The notes under the pieces: generated by a model
Seen by the model: the letters and a program-made list of their open reading frames with translations, nothing else
Databases searched by the model: none
What the model was told of the DNA's origin: nothing
Shown here: positions 39,367 to 48,250 of the stretch, in pieces
How the letters are laid out: the number at the start of each line of letters is the position of its first letter
Position numbering within the stretch: the first letter of the stretch is position 1
Position numbers and translations under genes: made by a program
From: Alistipes sp.
Lineage (GTDB): Bacteria > Bacteroidota > Bacteroidia > Bacteroidales > Rikenellaceae
DNA length: 64,000 bases
Reading direction: 5' to 3'
Assembly (NCBI GenBank): GCA_017398045.1
Contig: JAFQHI010000025.1
Location: 310,001-374,000, forward strand

Positions 39367-42300
39367 CCTTCTATGACGTGTTCTATTTTTCCTTGTTTAA
39401 CGTACCACAGGTAGCCATTTACCCGCTCGTAGCCCATTTCGCGGAGCAGCGAGGCGTAACGCTCCAGCTGTCGGCGGTAGGAGGCGGCATCGAGTTCGCC
39501 GAATTTGTAATCCACTACGACGGCCTCCTTGTCGCGTATCATCACGCGGTCGGGGCGGTGTTTGAGGTGCGCTCCGCGACTTAAAATCACCTCCTCGGTG
39601 CGTATCTCCTGCCACGAACCATCGAACCAATTCCCCACTACGGGGTCCGAAAGGGCCTTATCGACCATGCGTTGCAGCTCCTCGGCATCCTCCTTTTTGA
39701 TGCGGGCGTCCTGCTCCATGCCTTGGATGGCGCGACGAATACCCTCACGGTCCGAGGCCTCCTCGAAGGCTTGGTGCATCAGAATACCGAAGTTGCGGGG
39801 CGACAGGTCGGGGAGTTCGTGGTCGAAATATCGCTCCGACTTGAGGCTTAAGGCTAATTCGGTCTCCGAGGTGGGGTAGCCTTTGAGCAGGGTATGTGTC
39901 ACCGCGCGTTTCGGCTCTTCGTGGCGCATCAACTCCAACGGCTCCTCGGTCTGCTGCTCGTCCTTCGGAGCGGGACCTTGCAGCGTGCCTGCCGTATAGC
40001 GTCCCCCCTGCATCTCGCTCTCGACAACCGAGCGTAGCAAAGCTCCGACGTGTTTGCTGCCCGTTTCGGGGATAAAGATGTGGAGCGACTCGGCTGCGCG
40101 TGTGAGGGCCACATAGAGCAGGTTGATGTTGTCGATGTGCGCATAGACCAGCTCCTGGTAGTAGGCGGCCGAAAAGCCCGATTCGCCCATCTGGCGACGC
40201 AGGCGGATGGGCATCTGCCCGATTTCGGCCTCCTCGCCTTCGCCCGCCGCGGCCCAGATGATGTTGCTTCTCATACCGCTCACCACGGGGCTGAGCGACC
40301 ACGAGCAGTAGGGTATCAGTACCACCTTCTTCTCCAAACCCTTGGCTTTGTGGATGGTGAGAATCTCGATGGTCGATTGGCTCTCCTCGATGGAAATCGA
40401 TTTTGTGCATCCCTGCTCCTCCCACCAGGCGATGAAGAGCGCGAGGTCGGCAATGCGATTCGTCGAGAAGGAGATGATTTGTTCGTGGAGGGCTTGCAGG
40501 TAGGCCACCTCACGGTGGTTTTGTTGCAGGTCGTACTCCAGCACAATCCGTTCGAAGGCCTCCTCGGGCGAAAGGAGCCGTATCGAGCGTAAAAATTGCA
40601 ACTCACGGCTCTCCAGCGTGCGGTCGAAGGGGTGTTTGAGGTATTGGTTGTAGAGGGCGCGGTAGAGCGACTCTTCGGGGTTCAGGGCGAGGCGCATGAC
40701 GGCTGTTACGAAGCCGCAGATGGGGGCTTTTCCGATGATGAGAGCCTCCTGTGTCATCACATCGAAACGATAGCGCGGGTCGTCGTTCGTGCGTTTGAAA
40801 TCGAGCAGGCGCGTAGCGATGCGTGCGCCTTCGAGCGAATTGCGCACCAAAATCAGCAGCTCCGAAGGGCGATAGCCCAGGTCGAGGAGTTGGCAGATGC
40901 GCTCGATGATGGGCGGCTCCTCCGCGTAGTTCTCGATGCTGACATACCCTTTGTGGGTATTCTTACGGCGCGGCTCCTGCGCGGAGTTGTGGTAGGCATC
41001 CTGCAACGTGTTGCGCAGCGAGTCGGCTACCGAGCGTTTCAGGTGTCCGCCCACTACCGCTTCGTCGAGCTGGTCGTTCACAAGGCGATTGTCCAGCTCC
41101 ACGATGCGTTCGATGACGCGGTTGTTGAAACGAACCACCTCCTCCAGACTGCGGAAGTTCTCCTTGAGGTTGATGACCGTCGTATCCTCCTTGCCCAGGG
41201 CCTCCTCCGCTTCGCGGTGCAGAATCTTCCAGTCACCGCCTCGCCAACGATAAATCGACTGCTTCAAATCGCCCACCAGCAGGACCGATTGGCGGTCGGA
41301 TTGCGCCATGGCGTTGCGTAGCAGCGGGAGGAAATTCTCCCACTCGCGTACCGAAGTATCCTGGAACTCGTCGATGAGGAACCGTTCAAAGCGGTTGCCC
41401 ACCTTTTCGTAGATGAAGGGGGCGTCGCTCTCGGTGAGAAACTCCGAGAGCAGGTATTTCGTCTCCGAAAGGAGCATGAGTTGCTGTTCGCGGCAAAGCT
41501 CTTGTACCTTTTTATAAAGGTCACCCAGGAGGGCGAAACTGCGGTAGGTCTCGCTCAACAGTTGGGCCGTATTCCAACGATGCAGGTTCTTGTCGTAGAT
41601 ATGGCGCATATGCTGCATGAGGGGTTGCAGCAGGGGGCGCAACTCCCACGAACGGCTACCCGCCTTGCCCCACGCCTTCTCCTCGTCGCAGGCCGTGTCG
41701 AAGCGTTTCGAGTAGGGGATAATCTCCCCCTCGTCGGCAATCGTGAGGGGCCAATTCATAAAGCCCGTCTGCTTGTATGGGAAGTCCGAAATCGTTGCAC
41801 CGGCACTCGTCATAAGCCGTCGGATTTCGCAGGCGAACTTCCTAAGCTCGGCCTTCGATGCCTCGGCATGGCGGTTGGTGCGCTGTACCAATTCGTGCAG
41901 CTCCTCGCGCGAGCGGCTCGAGAGCAAGGCCTGCTTGTTGCGCTCCTTGAAAATCTCGTCGCCCAAGGCCAGAATACCCTCCCTGACGTCCCAGCCTTTT
42001 CCCTCCTCGATGCGCTCCTCGACAAAGCGGGTGAGCCAGCCGAGCAGTTCGCGGTTGGTGGTAATCTCCTCGATGAGCGTGTCGGCACTCTTCGTGAGAA
42101 TCGAGGCCGTTTCGAGTTCGATGTTGTAGTTCAGGTCCAATCCTAACTCCTTGATAAAGGCGCGTAGGATGCGCTGAAAGAAGGTGTCGATGGTCAGTAC
42201 CGTGAAACGCGAGTAGTCGTGCAGAATCTTCGAACGTGCCTCCGTGGCCCGCTTTTTAATCTCTTCGGGGGTCAGCCCCAAATCGCGCATCAGGAGTTTG

Positions 42301-42506
42301 CGGTACGACGAACGGTAGTCGGCCGCCAGGCGGTGAATCTCCTTCAGGATGCGGCTCTTCATCTCCTCGGTGGCCTTGTTCGTAAAGGTGACGGCCAGGA
42401 TGTGGCGATACGAGGCGGGCTGTGAAATCAGCTCACGGACGTAGTTGTAGGCCAGCTGGTAGGTCTTGCCCGAACCGGCACTTGCATTGAGAATCTTGGC
42501 GCGCAC
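39363..42506 (-). CDS. addA: AddA-type UvrD helicase with RecB-like nuclease domain
   Basis: A 1047-residue helicase-nuclease subunit for repair of double-strand DNA ends. It starts with the Walker A NASAGSGKTYQL (residues about 7-18), followed by UvrD motifs AVTFTNKATEEMK (Ia), FLIDEFQDTSVREWENF (II), VGDLKQSIYRWRGG (III), ILTIHKAKGLEKKVVLIP (V) and LYVALTRAAE (VI). The C-terminal PD-(D/E)XK nuclease has VVVDYKFGELD near residue 1000. The partner addB is divergent, 118 bp away, an unusual arrangement since addA and addB are usually co-directional. Downstream, addA overlaps the ABC exporter gene by 4 bp. Confidence 0.92.
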   Translation of the reverse strand: MRAKILNASAGSGKTYQLAYNYVRELISQPASYRHILAVTFTNKATEEMKSRILKEIHRLAADYRSSYRKLLMRDLGLTPEEIKKRATEARSKILHDYSRFTVLTIDTFFQRILRAFIKELGLDLNYNIELETASILTKSADTLIEEITTNRELLGWLTRFVEERIEEGKGWDVREGILALGDEIFKERNKQALLSSRSREELHELVQRTNRHAEASKAELRKFACEIRRLMTSAGATISDFPYKQTGFMNWPLTIADEGEIIPYSKRFDTACDEEKAWGKAGSRSWELRPLLQPLMQHMRHIYDKNLHRWNTAQLLSETYRSFALLGDLYKKVQELCREQQLMLLSETKYLLSEFLTESDAPFIYEKVGNRFERFLIDEFQDTSVREWENFLPLLRNAMAQSDRQSVLLVGDLKQSIYRWRGGDWKILHREAEEALGKEDTTVINLKENFRSLEEVVRFNNRVIERIVELDNRLVNDQLDEAVVGGHLKRSVADSLRNTLQDAYHNSAQEPRRKNTHKGYVSIENYAEEPPIIERICQLLDLGYRPSELLILVRNSLEGARIATRLLDFKRTNDDPRYRFDVMTQEALIIGKAPICGFVTAVMRLALNPEESLYRALYNQYLKHPFDRTLESRELQFLRSIRLLSPEEAFERIVLEYDLQQNHREVAYLQALHEQIISFSTNRIADLALFIAWWEEQGCTKSISIEESQSTIEILTIHKAKGLEKKVVLIPYCSWSLSPVVSGMRSNIIWAAAGEGEEAEIGQMPIRLRRQMGESGFSAAYYQELVYAHIDNINLLYVALTRAAESLHIFIPETGSKHVGALLRSVVESEMQGGRYTAGTLQGPAPKDEQQTEEPLELMRHEEPKRAVTHTLLKGYPTSETELALSLKSERYFDHELPDLSPRNFGILMHQAFEEASDREGIRRAIQGMEQDARIKKEDAEELQRMVDKALSDPVVGNWFDGSWQEIRTEEVILSRGAHLKHRPDRVMIRDKEAVVVDYKFGELDAASYRRQLERYASLLREMGYERVNGYLWYVKQGKIEHVIEG

Positions 42507-42526
42507 GAGAAGTAAAACGTTTGTTT

Positions 42527-42546
42527 AATTTGTAAAATTACAAATT
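42527..42546. promoter_or_regulatory. 20-bp palindrome between divergent addA and addB
   Basis: Perfect inverted repeat AATTTGTAA-AA-TTACAAATT, the only strong dyad in the 118-bp region separating the two starts. It lies 21 bp upstream of addA and 79 bp from addB. It may be a shared operator; no clean -33/-7 pair is seen on either strand here. Confidence 0.5.
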
Positions 42547-42624
42547 AATTCCCGAATGTCGTACATTTTGCCGTAAATTTTGTAAATTAGCATCCGTGAA
42601 ACCGTAAAATCGAACCCCCGGAAG

Positions 42625-45483
42625 ATGGAGCAAACGCAACCCATGAAGAGCTTTTTGGAGGAGGTGGCCGACGACCTCTACACCCGCTATGGCGATGCTT
42701 TGTCGTCTTGTCGCATCCTCTTTCCCTCGCGTCGCGCCCGCATCTTCTTTATCGATGCCCTGGGTCGTATCATCGACCGTCCCCTGTGGCAGCCACACTA
42801 TACGACCATCGACGAAATGATGAGCGAACTCTCGGGGTTACGTCCGGGCGATAAGTTGCGCCTGGTGACCGAGCTGTATAAGGTGTATAGCGAACTGCAC
42901 AACGAGAGTTTCGATAAGTTCTATTTCTGGGGCGAGATGCTCATCTCGGATTTCGATATGATTGACAAATATCGCATCGAGGCCGAGCAACTCTTTACGA
43001 ACATCACCGACCTGAAGGAGTTGGAGGCCGACCTCTCGTATCTCACGGAGCGTCAGCAGGAAATCATCACCCGTTTCTGGTCCACGGTAGGTCCCGAGGT
43101 GTCGCTCTCGGAACAGAAAAAACGCTTTCTTCACATCTGGCGCACCCTGCCCGAGGTCTATACCCGCTACCGCAAACGACTGCTTCAGCTGGGCGTTGCC
43201 TATGGCGGACTGATGCAGCGCAGAGCCATCGAGCGGCTTGAAAGCGGGGAGGCAAAACTTCCCTCCGACAGCCACTTTGTGGTGGCCGGATTCAACGCCC
43301 TTTCGACCTGTGAAAGAGCCTTGTTTCGCCACCTTCAAATGCAGACCAAGACCGACTTTTATTGGGATGCCGACCGCTATTACCTCGACCGCAAGGAGCA
43401 GGAGGCGGGGATGTTCCTGCGTCGCAATATGGTCGATTTTCCCCCTGCGAAACGTCTTTCGGAGGAGGGTATGAGCCGCCCTAAACGGTTGCGTTCGGTG
43501 GCGGCCGTGTCAAATGCCGTGCAGTGTAAGCAGGTGGCCGAAATTCTCACCGAGTGGGCCAAAGAGGGGAAATTGGATAAGGAGACGGCCGTGGTGCTGA
43601 CCGACGAAAATCTGCTGATGCCGCTCCTCTATGCCCTGCCCAAAGAGCTGGGCAAGGTCAATGTGACGATGGGTTACCCCCTGCGTCAGACCCTGGCCTA
43701 CACCTTCATAGAACGACTCATCGAGTTGCAGGCTCATGGTCGCAAAGAGGGGGAGGGGTGGAGTTTCTATCATGCCGACGTGTCGGGCCTTTTGAGTCAC
43801 CCCTTCCTCACGACGGCCGATGCCAAACTTTGTGCCGAGATGCAGTGCGAGATGGTCGAAAAACGGCATATCCGCCTGATGAGCGAATCGCTGCATCGCC
43901 ACCCGTTGCTCTGCCTTATTTTCCGTCCGAAACACTCCTGGCAGGAGTTGTCGGATTGGATGCTCGAGGTGCTGGAGGCGGTGGCTCGTGTCCCTTACGA
44001 AGGGGAGGATTCGGAACGACGTGTGGAGTTTCTGTCCGTCACGGCAACCGAAATTCATAAGTTGCGTAACTTAATCGAACAGTGCGAGATACCTATCGAA
44101 CAGCCGGTCTATTGCTCGTTGCTTCGTCGCCACCTGCAAACGCTGCGCATCCCCTTCCGGGGTGAACCGTTGCAGGGTATTCAGGTGATGGGTATTTTGG
44201 AGACCCGCAACCTTGATTTTCGGCGTGTGGTGATTCTCTCGATGACCGACAACAACTTTCCGGGTGACCACCTGCAACAAGGCTCCTTCATCCCATACAG
44301 CCTGCGTGCAGCCTTCGATTTGCCCACGCCCGAACACCACGAGGGCGTCTATGCTTATTACTTCTATCGCCTGATTCAGCGAGCCGAAGAGGTGACGATG
44401 CTCTATTCGTCGCGTGCCGACGAGAAATCGACCGGCGAGCCGAGTCGTTACCTGCGCCAACTCGACTACGAAAGTCCCCATACGCTCCATCATGCCGAGG
44501 TGGGTGTCGATGTCAATCTTGTGCCGCCCGAACCGATTGTGGTGCGAAAAGAGCCTGTTTTTGGTGCCTTGTTGCGCTATGTCGATGCCAATTCGAAGGC
44601 GGCCCTTTCGCCCACGGCCCTCTATCGGTATGTGGCCTGTCCGCTCCGCTTCTATTTCCACTCGGTGGCGGGGTTGCGCACCGAGGATACGGTGGCCGAG
44701 GAGGTTGATGCTCCGATGTTCGGAACAATTCTCCATGCCGCTGCACAAGCGTTGTATAAACGCATCGAAGGTGTGCAAAATCCGGGTGAGATGCTTCATG
44801 CATTGGCACGCTCGGGCGAGGTGGAGCGTGCCGTTGATGGCTCTATTGCAAAGAATTATCTCAATCGTGAGTCGGTGCCGAAGGAGGAGTATCCGGGCAA
44901 CCTGCTCTTGGTGCGCGATATTGTGATTCGCTACCTGAAACGGGGTGTGATGGCCTACGATGCCGCGCACGATGATTTTGCCGTCGTGGGACGCGAAGAA
45001 AAGGTCGATTACGCCTTCCCCTTTACCAGTGCCGGTGCTTCGTTCGAACTGAAATTAAGCGGTATAGCCGACCGTATCGACCGCCTCAATAACGGGCTGT
45101 TGCGCGTGGTGGATTATAAGACCGGAACGCCCCATCTCGAATTTAAGGGTGTTGAGGCACTCTTTTATGGCGAGGCACGCGAACGGCAGTCGAATACGTT
45201 GCAGACGCTGCTCTATGCCATGATGCTCAGCCACAGCCGAGGGTGCGATGTGCTGCCGACGCTCTACTATGTGCGCAATATGCACCGCGAGGAGTATAGC
45301 CCCCTGCTGGTCGATATGGAGCGTGAGGAGAGCGGTTTAACCTATCGTCACTATGCCGACGAGTTTGAGACATTGCTTGGCGAACTGCTCGACGAGCTGT
45401 TCAACCCCTCGATTCCCTTCCGCCAAACCGAGGATGAAAATGCCTGCACCTATTGCGATTTCAAACTCCTCTGCAAGAGGTAA
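42625..45483 (+). CDS. addB: AddB-like PD-(D/E)XK nuclease subunit
   Basis: A 952-residue partner of AddA. The N-terminal region is a degenerate helicase fold (ILFPSRRARIFFIDALGR, then VVAGFNALSTCERALF and VLTDENLLMPLL), as in AddB. The C-terminal nuclease shows YVACPLRFYF, VDYKTGTPHLEFKG and a closing ACTYCDFKLLC; the four Cys (one in ACPLRF, three at the end) match the iron-sulphur staple of AddB nucleases. Walker A is not evident at the N-terminus, so helicase activity would rest with AddA. It is transcribed away from addA across a short palindromic region. Confidence 0.9.
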   Translation: MEQTQPMKSFLEEVADDLYTRYGDALSSCRILFPSRRARIFFIDALGRIIDRPLWQPHYTTIDEMMSELSGLRPGDKLRLVTELYKVYSELHNESFDKFYFWGEMLISDFDMIDKYRIEAEQLFTNITDLKELEADLSYLTERQQEIITRFWSTVGPEVSLSEQKKRFLHIWRTLPEVYTRYRKRLLQLGVAYGGLMQRRAIERLESGEAKLPSDSHFVVAGFNALSTCERALFRHLQMQTKTDFYWDADRYYLDRKEQEAGMFLRRNMVDFPPAKRLSEEGMSRPKRLRSVAAVSNAVQCKQVAEILTEWAKEGKLDKETAVVLTDENLLMPLLYALPKELGKVNVTMGYPLRQTLAYTFIERLIELQAHGRKEGEGWSFYHADVSGLLSHPFLTTADAKLCAEMQCEMVEKRHIRLMSESLHRHPLLCLIFRPKHSWQELSDWMLEVLEAVARVPYEGEDSERRVEFLSVTATEIHKLRNLIEQCEIPIEQPVYCSLLRRHLQTLRIPFRGEPLQGIQVMGILETRNLDFRRVVILSMTDNNFPGDHLQQGSFIPYSLRAAFDLPTPEHHEGVYAYYFYRLIQRAEEVTMLYSSRADEKSTGEPSRYLRQLDYESPHTLHHAEVGVDVNLVPPEPIVVRKEPVFGALLRYVDANSKAALSPTALYRYVACPLRFYFHSVAGLRTEDTVAEEVDAPMFGTILHAAAQALYKRIEGVQNPGEMLHALARSGEVERAVDGSIAKNYLNRESVPKEEYPGNLLLVRDIVIRYLKRGVMAYDAAHDDFAVVGREEKVDYAFPFTSAGASFELKLSGIADRIDRLNNGLLRVVDYKTGTPHLEFKGVEALFYGEARERQSNTLQTLLYAMMLSHSRGCDVLPTLYYVRNMHREEYSPLLVDMEREESGLTYRHYADEFETLLGELLDELFNPSIPFRQTEDENACTYCDFKLLCKR

Positions 45484-45580
45484 ATTTAGAATTTAGAATT
45501 TAGAATTAAAAATTAAAAAATGGTGGGAGAGAAACATCTATCCTTAAGTACCTTTAAGCACCCTTAAGTCCCCTTAATCA
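45484..45580. repeat. AT-rich TTTAGAATT array followed by a CCTTAAG decamer arm
   Basis: Directly after the addB stop come four copies of TTTAGAAT-type units (45484-45520). Next are four CCTTAAGnnC-type decamers (45541-45580) whose last unit reaches the stop codon of the HAD gene. Both repeat families thus fill the whole convergent gap. Confidence 0.85.
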
Positions 45581-46159
45581 CTCCTCGATTTGCTCGAAGT
45601 TCACTTTGAAATAGGGTGCGCCACTTGCTGCGGCTGCGGCCAGACCAACGGGTGAGTCCTCGAAAATTAGACACTCCGAGGGGGTACATCCTTCGCGTCG
45701 CATCACCTCCAAAAAACAGTCGGGCGCGGGTTTCGGCCGCTCGATTTCAAGCCCCGAAAGAATCCCGTCGATGCCGTCCGTGAGACCTAAATAGTTGATT
45801 ACATTGTCGATATTTGCACGCGAGCCGGTCGATACAATCCACATCTTTCCCCCTTGCCGACGCACCGATTGGGCAAAATTCCACAACGGTTCGTTGAGGC
45901 GCAACGTGTCGAAATAGGAGGGGTATAGCTCGATTTTTCGCAGGCGCAGACGCTCCCGCTCCATAGGGTCGGTGATGCCCATCGTGGTCATAAATTCGTT
46001 GCACCGCATCCCGAAGTAGCGGGCCAAATAGCTTTCGACAGAGATTTCGATGCCCACCTCGCGGAGCGTCTGGATATAGGCGAGGGCATTGGCTTGGCGC
46101 GTATCGACCAATGTACCATCAAAGTCGCAGAGTAACAGGCGAATCGGTTTTCCTTCCAT
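45578..46159 (-). CDS. HAD family hydrolase (phosphatase/phosphoglucomutase type)
   Basis: A 193-residue HAD enzyme. Motif I LLCDFDGTLVDT carries both catalytic Asp residues, motif II is IVSTGS, motif III is the Lys in RPKPAPDCF, and motif IV is LIFEDSPVGLAAA. An alpha-helical cap lies at about residues 18-85. The IFEDSxxG form of motif IV is found in beta-phosphoglucomutase and phosphoglycolate phosphatase relatives. Substrate cannot be assigned. It is followed upstream by the M23 peptidase genes on the same strand, 13 bp away, so it is likely in their operon. Confidence 0.88.
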   Translation of the reverse strand: MEGKPIRLLLCDFDGTLVDTRQANALAYIQTLREVGIEISVESYLARYFGMRCNEFMTTMGITDPMERERLRLRKIELYPSYFDTLRLNEPLWNFAQSVRRQGGKMWIVSTGSRANIDNVINYLGLTDGIDGILSGLEIERPKPAPDCFLEVMRREGCTPSECLIFEDSPVGLAAAAASGAPYFKVNFEQIEE

Positions 46160-46172
46160 GTTTTTTGTGAGG

Positions 46173-47123
46173 TTAGTCGAAGGCCTGCATACCCGATTGG
46201 GCGATGTGAATCAGTCGCTCGTATTCAATCGGGTTCAGCTCCATAAAGAAGTAATGTATCGGGTCCACCCGCACCCCGCCCAGGCGCACTTCGTAGTGCA
46301 GGTGGGGAGCCAACGAAAGGCCCGTATCGCCCGAGAGGGCAATGATGTCACCACGGCGTACCTGCTGGTTGCGGATGACCGAAATTTTCGAGAGGTGGCT
46401 GTAGGAGGTCTCATAGCCGTTGCCATGGTCGATAATGACCGTCTGTCCGGAGGTCGAACTGCGCTTAATCTCTTTAACGCGCCCATCGGCCGTGGCAAAG
46501 ACGCGCGACCCCTCGGGAATGGCATAATCGACTCCCTGGTGTGACGTCAGGGTCTTGTAGAAGGGGTGGATGCGCATACCGTAGGAGGTGGTTAGCAGGG
46601 TCAACTCCTTGTTAATCACGGGCTGTATGGCCGGAATACGGTGCGTGGCCTCGCCTTGTCGGCGGATGGCCTCATCGAGGGTTTGGTAGCTGCGATTCAG
46701 CTCCTCCAACTGCTCCTCGAGACGGGTCGTGCGCGCTCTTAAATCGCGCTTCAGGCGGCGGGTCGATTGGTTGAAAATCGCCTCATAGGTTTCGTTGCGT
46801 CGCTCGGCATACTCCGTGTCGAAGTTGTAGGGGTCGGATTCGAAGAGGGAGCGAAAGACCGAACGGTCACGCTCCGAGAGGTTTTCGATGACCATCATCA
46901 GCGTATCGTATCTACCCTCCAAGGCGGCATACTCCTGCTTCATGCGGTCGGCACGGTGCTTCAGCTCATACTCCATCGGCGTGTCGAAAAAGAGCGAAAA
47001 GAGCAGGTAGTAGAGGATGGCTGCACCAAGCCACGTGAAAAGCCCCACCACGAGCCGTGCAAGTTGCTGCTTACGGCTGCGGTGCTTGGGTGTTTTTACT
47101 TTCTCTATCTTCTTGGTAGCCAT
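46173..47123 (-). CDS. M23 family metallopeptidase (LytM domain), second of pair
   Basis: A 316-residue membrane-anchored peptidoglycan hydrolase. A basic N-terminal tail (ATKKIEKVKTPKHRSRKQQ), a membrane helix (about 32-50), and a coiled coil (about 60-165, rich in Glu, Arg and Leu) precede the LytM domain. Zn ligands are intact: HQGVD (His and Asp) and HLHYE, with YSHLSK between. It is 34% or so like the preceding gene by eye in plan, and lies 1 bp from it, so they are tandem paralogues with probably divided roles in cell-wall cleavage. The proteins may interact through their coiled coils. Confidence 0.92.
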   Translation of the reverse strand: MATKKIEKVKTPKHRSRKQQLARLVVGLFTWLGAAILYYLLFSLFFDTPMEYELKHRADRMKQEYAALEGRYDTLMMVIENLSERDRSVFRSLFESDPYNFDTEYAERRNETYEAIFNQSTRRLKRDLRARTTRLEEQLEELNRSYQTLDEAIRRQGEATHRIPAIQPVINKELTLLTTSYGMRIHPFYKTLTSHQGVDYAIPEGSRVFATADGRVKEIKRSSTSGQTVIIDHGNGYETSYSHLSKISVIRNQQVRRGDIIALSGDTGLSLAPHLHYEVRLGGVRVDPIHYFFMELNPIEYERLIHIAQSGMQAFD

Positions 47124-47124
47124 A

Positions 47125-48108
47125 CTATTCCAACTTTTCGTAGTTCGTATCGCGCATATTCTCCATCAGGCGTTCGTACTCGCTCTCCGAGAGGTCTTTG
47201 TTGAAGTAGTTAATCGGATTGACGGGACGTCCCTTGTAGAGAACTTCGTAGTGGAGGTGGGTCGAGGTCGAGCGACCCGTATTGCCGGCATGGCCGATGA
47301 CCTGACCGCGGCGAATCGTGTCGCCACGCTCGACCAACACCTTGTCCAGGTGGGCGTAACGGGTCTTGTAACCGAAGCCGTGGTCGAGGATGATTTGGCG
47401 GCCGAAACCTCCGTTGTAGCCCTGTGCGTAGGCCTTATCGACCACGGCATCGCCCGTGGCATAAATCAGCGTACCGCGCGTGCAGGGCAAATCGACTCCG
47501 TTGTGGGGCTGAATGCGGTGCAGGATGGGGTGGTAGCGACGCGGATTAAAGGCTCCGATGTGGCTCTTGAGGGCCGAGCGGTCGATGGGCCAGATGGCCG
47601 GAATGGCGGTGGTCATCTGCTCCTTGTCCCGCGAGAGGAGTTGCAACTCGTCGAACGACACCGACTCGGCGTAGAGCAGGCGGGCCAGTCCGTCCATCTC
47701 TTTCCAGGTCGATGTCATCAACTCCGAGTAGGGGTCACCGCTCAACGGGAGATACTTCTCGGCCGGATACTCCTGATAGATGCCTTGCAGGGAGAGCGTG
47801 TCGCTCGAGAAGAGCGAACGGTAGAGGTTTTGGTCGCGGTGGCGAATCTCCTCCACCTGAAGGCGGGCCGTGCGGATACGGTCTTGCAGGATGCGGTATT
47901 TGATGACCATGTCGCGGTTTTCGCGGTGGATGGAGTACATCTTCGGGGTGAGGAAGAAGAACGAGAAGAGGACGTTGATAAACGAGACGAGGATGAATCC
48001 GAGCAGGATTTTGCGGATCATGCGATAGGCCCGAAGTCGCCTCGAACTCTTCGTGGCGGCCTCCTTTGCCTGCTCGGGGGTGGAAAGTATGGTCTGTTTT
48101 TGCGTCAT
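47125..48108 (-). CDS. M23 family metallopeptidase (LytM domain), first of pair
   Basis: A 327-residue membrane-anchored peptidoglycan hydrolase. Membrane helix at about residues 32-53 (MIRKILLGFILVSFINVLFSFFFL), a coiled-coil stretch (about 55-170), and a LytM domain with HNGVDLPC, YAHLDK and HLHYEV, so all zinc ligands are present. First gene of a run with the second M23 peptidase and a HAD hydrolase. It is divergent from alaS. Promoter at 48137-48167, with a leader of about 20 nt. The M23-alaS neighbourhood is familiar from other Bacteroidales. Confidence 0.92.
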   Translation of the reverse strand: MTQKQTILSTPEQAKEAATKSSRRLRAYRMIRKILLGFILVSFINVLFSFFFLTPKMYSIHRENRDMVIKYRILQDRIRTARLQVEEIRHRDQNLYRSLFSSDTLSLQGIYQEYPAEKYLPLSGDPYSELMTSTWKEMDGLARLLYAESVSFDELQLLSRDKEQMTTAIPAIWPIDRSALKSHIGAFNPRRYHPILHRIQPHNGVDLPCTRGTLIYATGDAVVDKAYAQGYNGGFGRQIILDHGFGYKTRYAHLDKVLVERGDTIRRGQVIGHAGNTGRSTSTHLHYEVLYKGRPVNPINYFNKDLSESEYERLMENMRDTNYEKLE

Positions 48109-48136
48109 GGGTCAAAAAACTCCCTCGTTTATGGTG

Positions 48137-48167
48137 CAAATTTAGCGTAAAATGTGTAATTTTGCAA
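48137..48167 (-). promoter_or_regulatory. Overlapping divergent promoters of the M23 operon and alaS
   Basis: Minus strand: TTG (48167-48165), 20-bp spacer, TAAATTTG (48144-48137) for the M23 genes. Plus strand: TAATTTTG (48157-48164), a -7 match for alaS, occupies the spacer, though its -33 is weak. The two RNA polymerases could not bind at once. Confidence 0.7.
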
Positions 48168-48250
48168 CCCGAATTGCGTCGCGTGTGTGCGCGAGCGTTG
48201 TTCGCCTATTTTTTGAAGAACGAAAAACAAGTTAAAAACGTATATCAACT

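Noticed and set aside
48168-48250. T-box or tRNA-like leader before alaS
   Set aside because: Only a short CGCG-rich hairpin is visible; no specifier loop or antiterminator, and T-boxes are not expected in this phylum.
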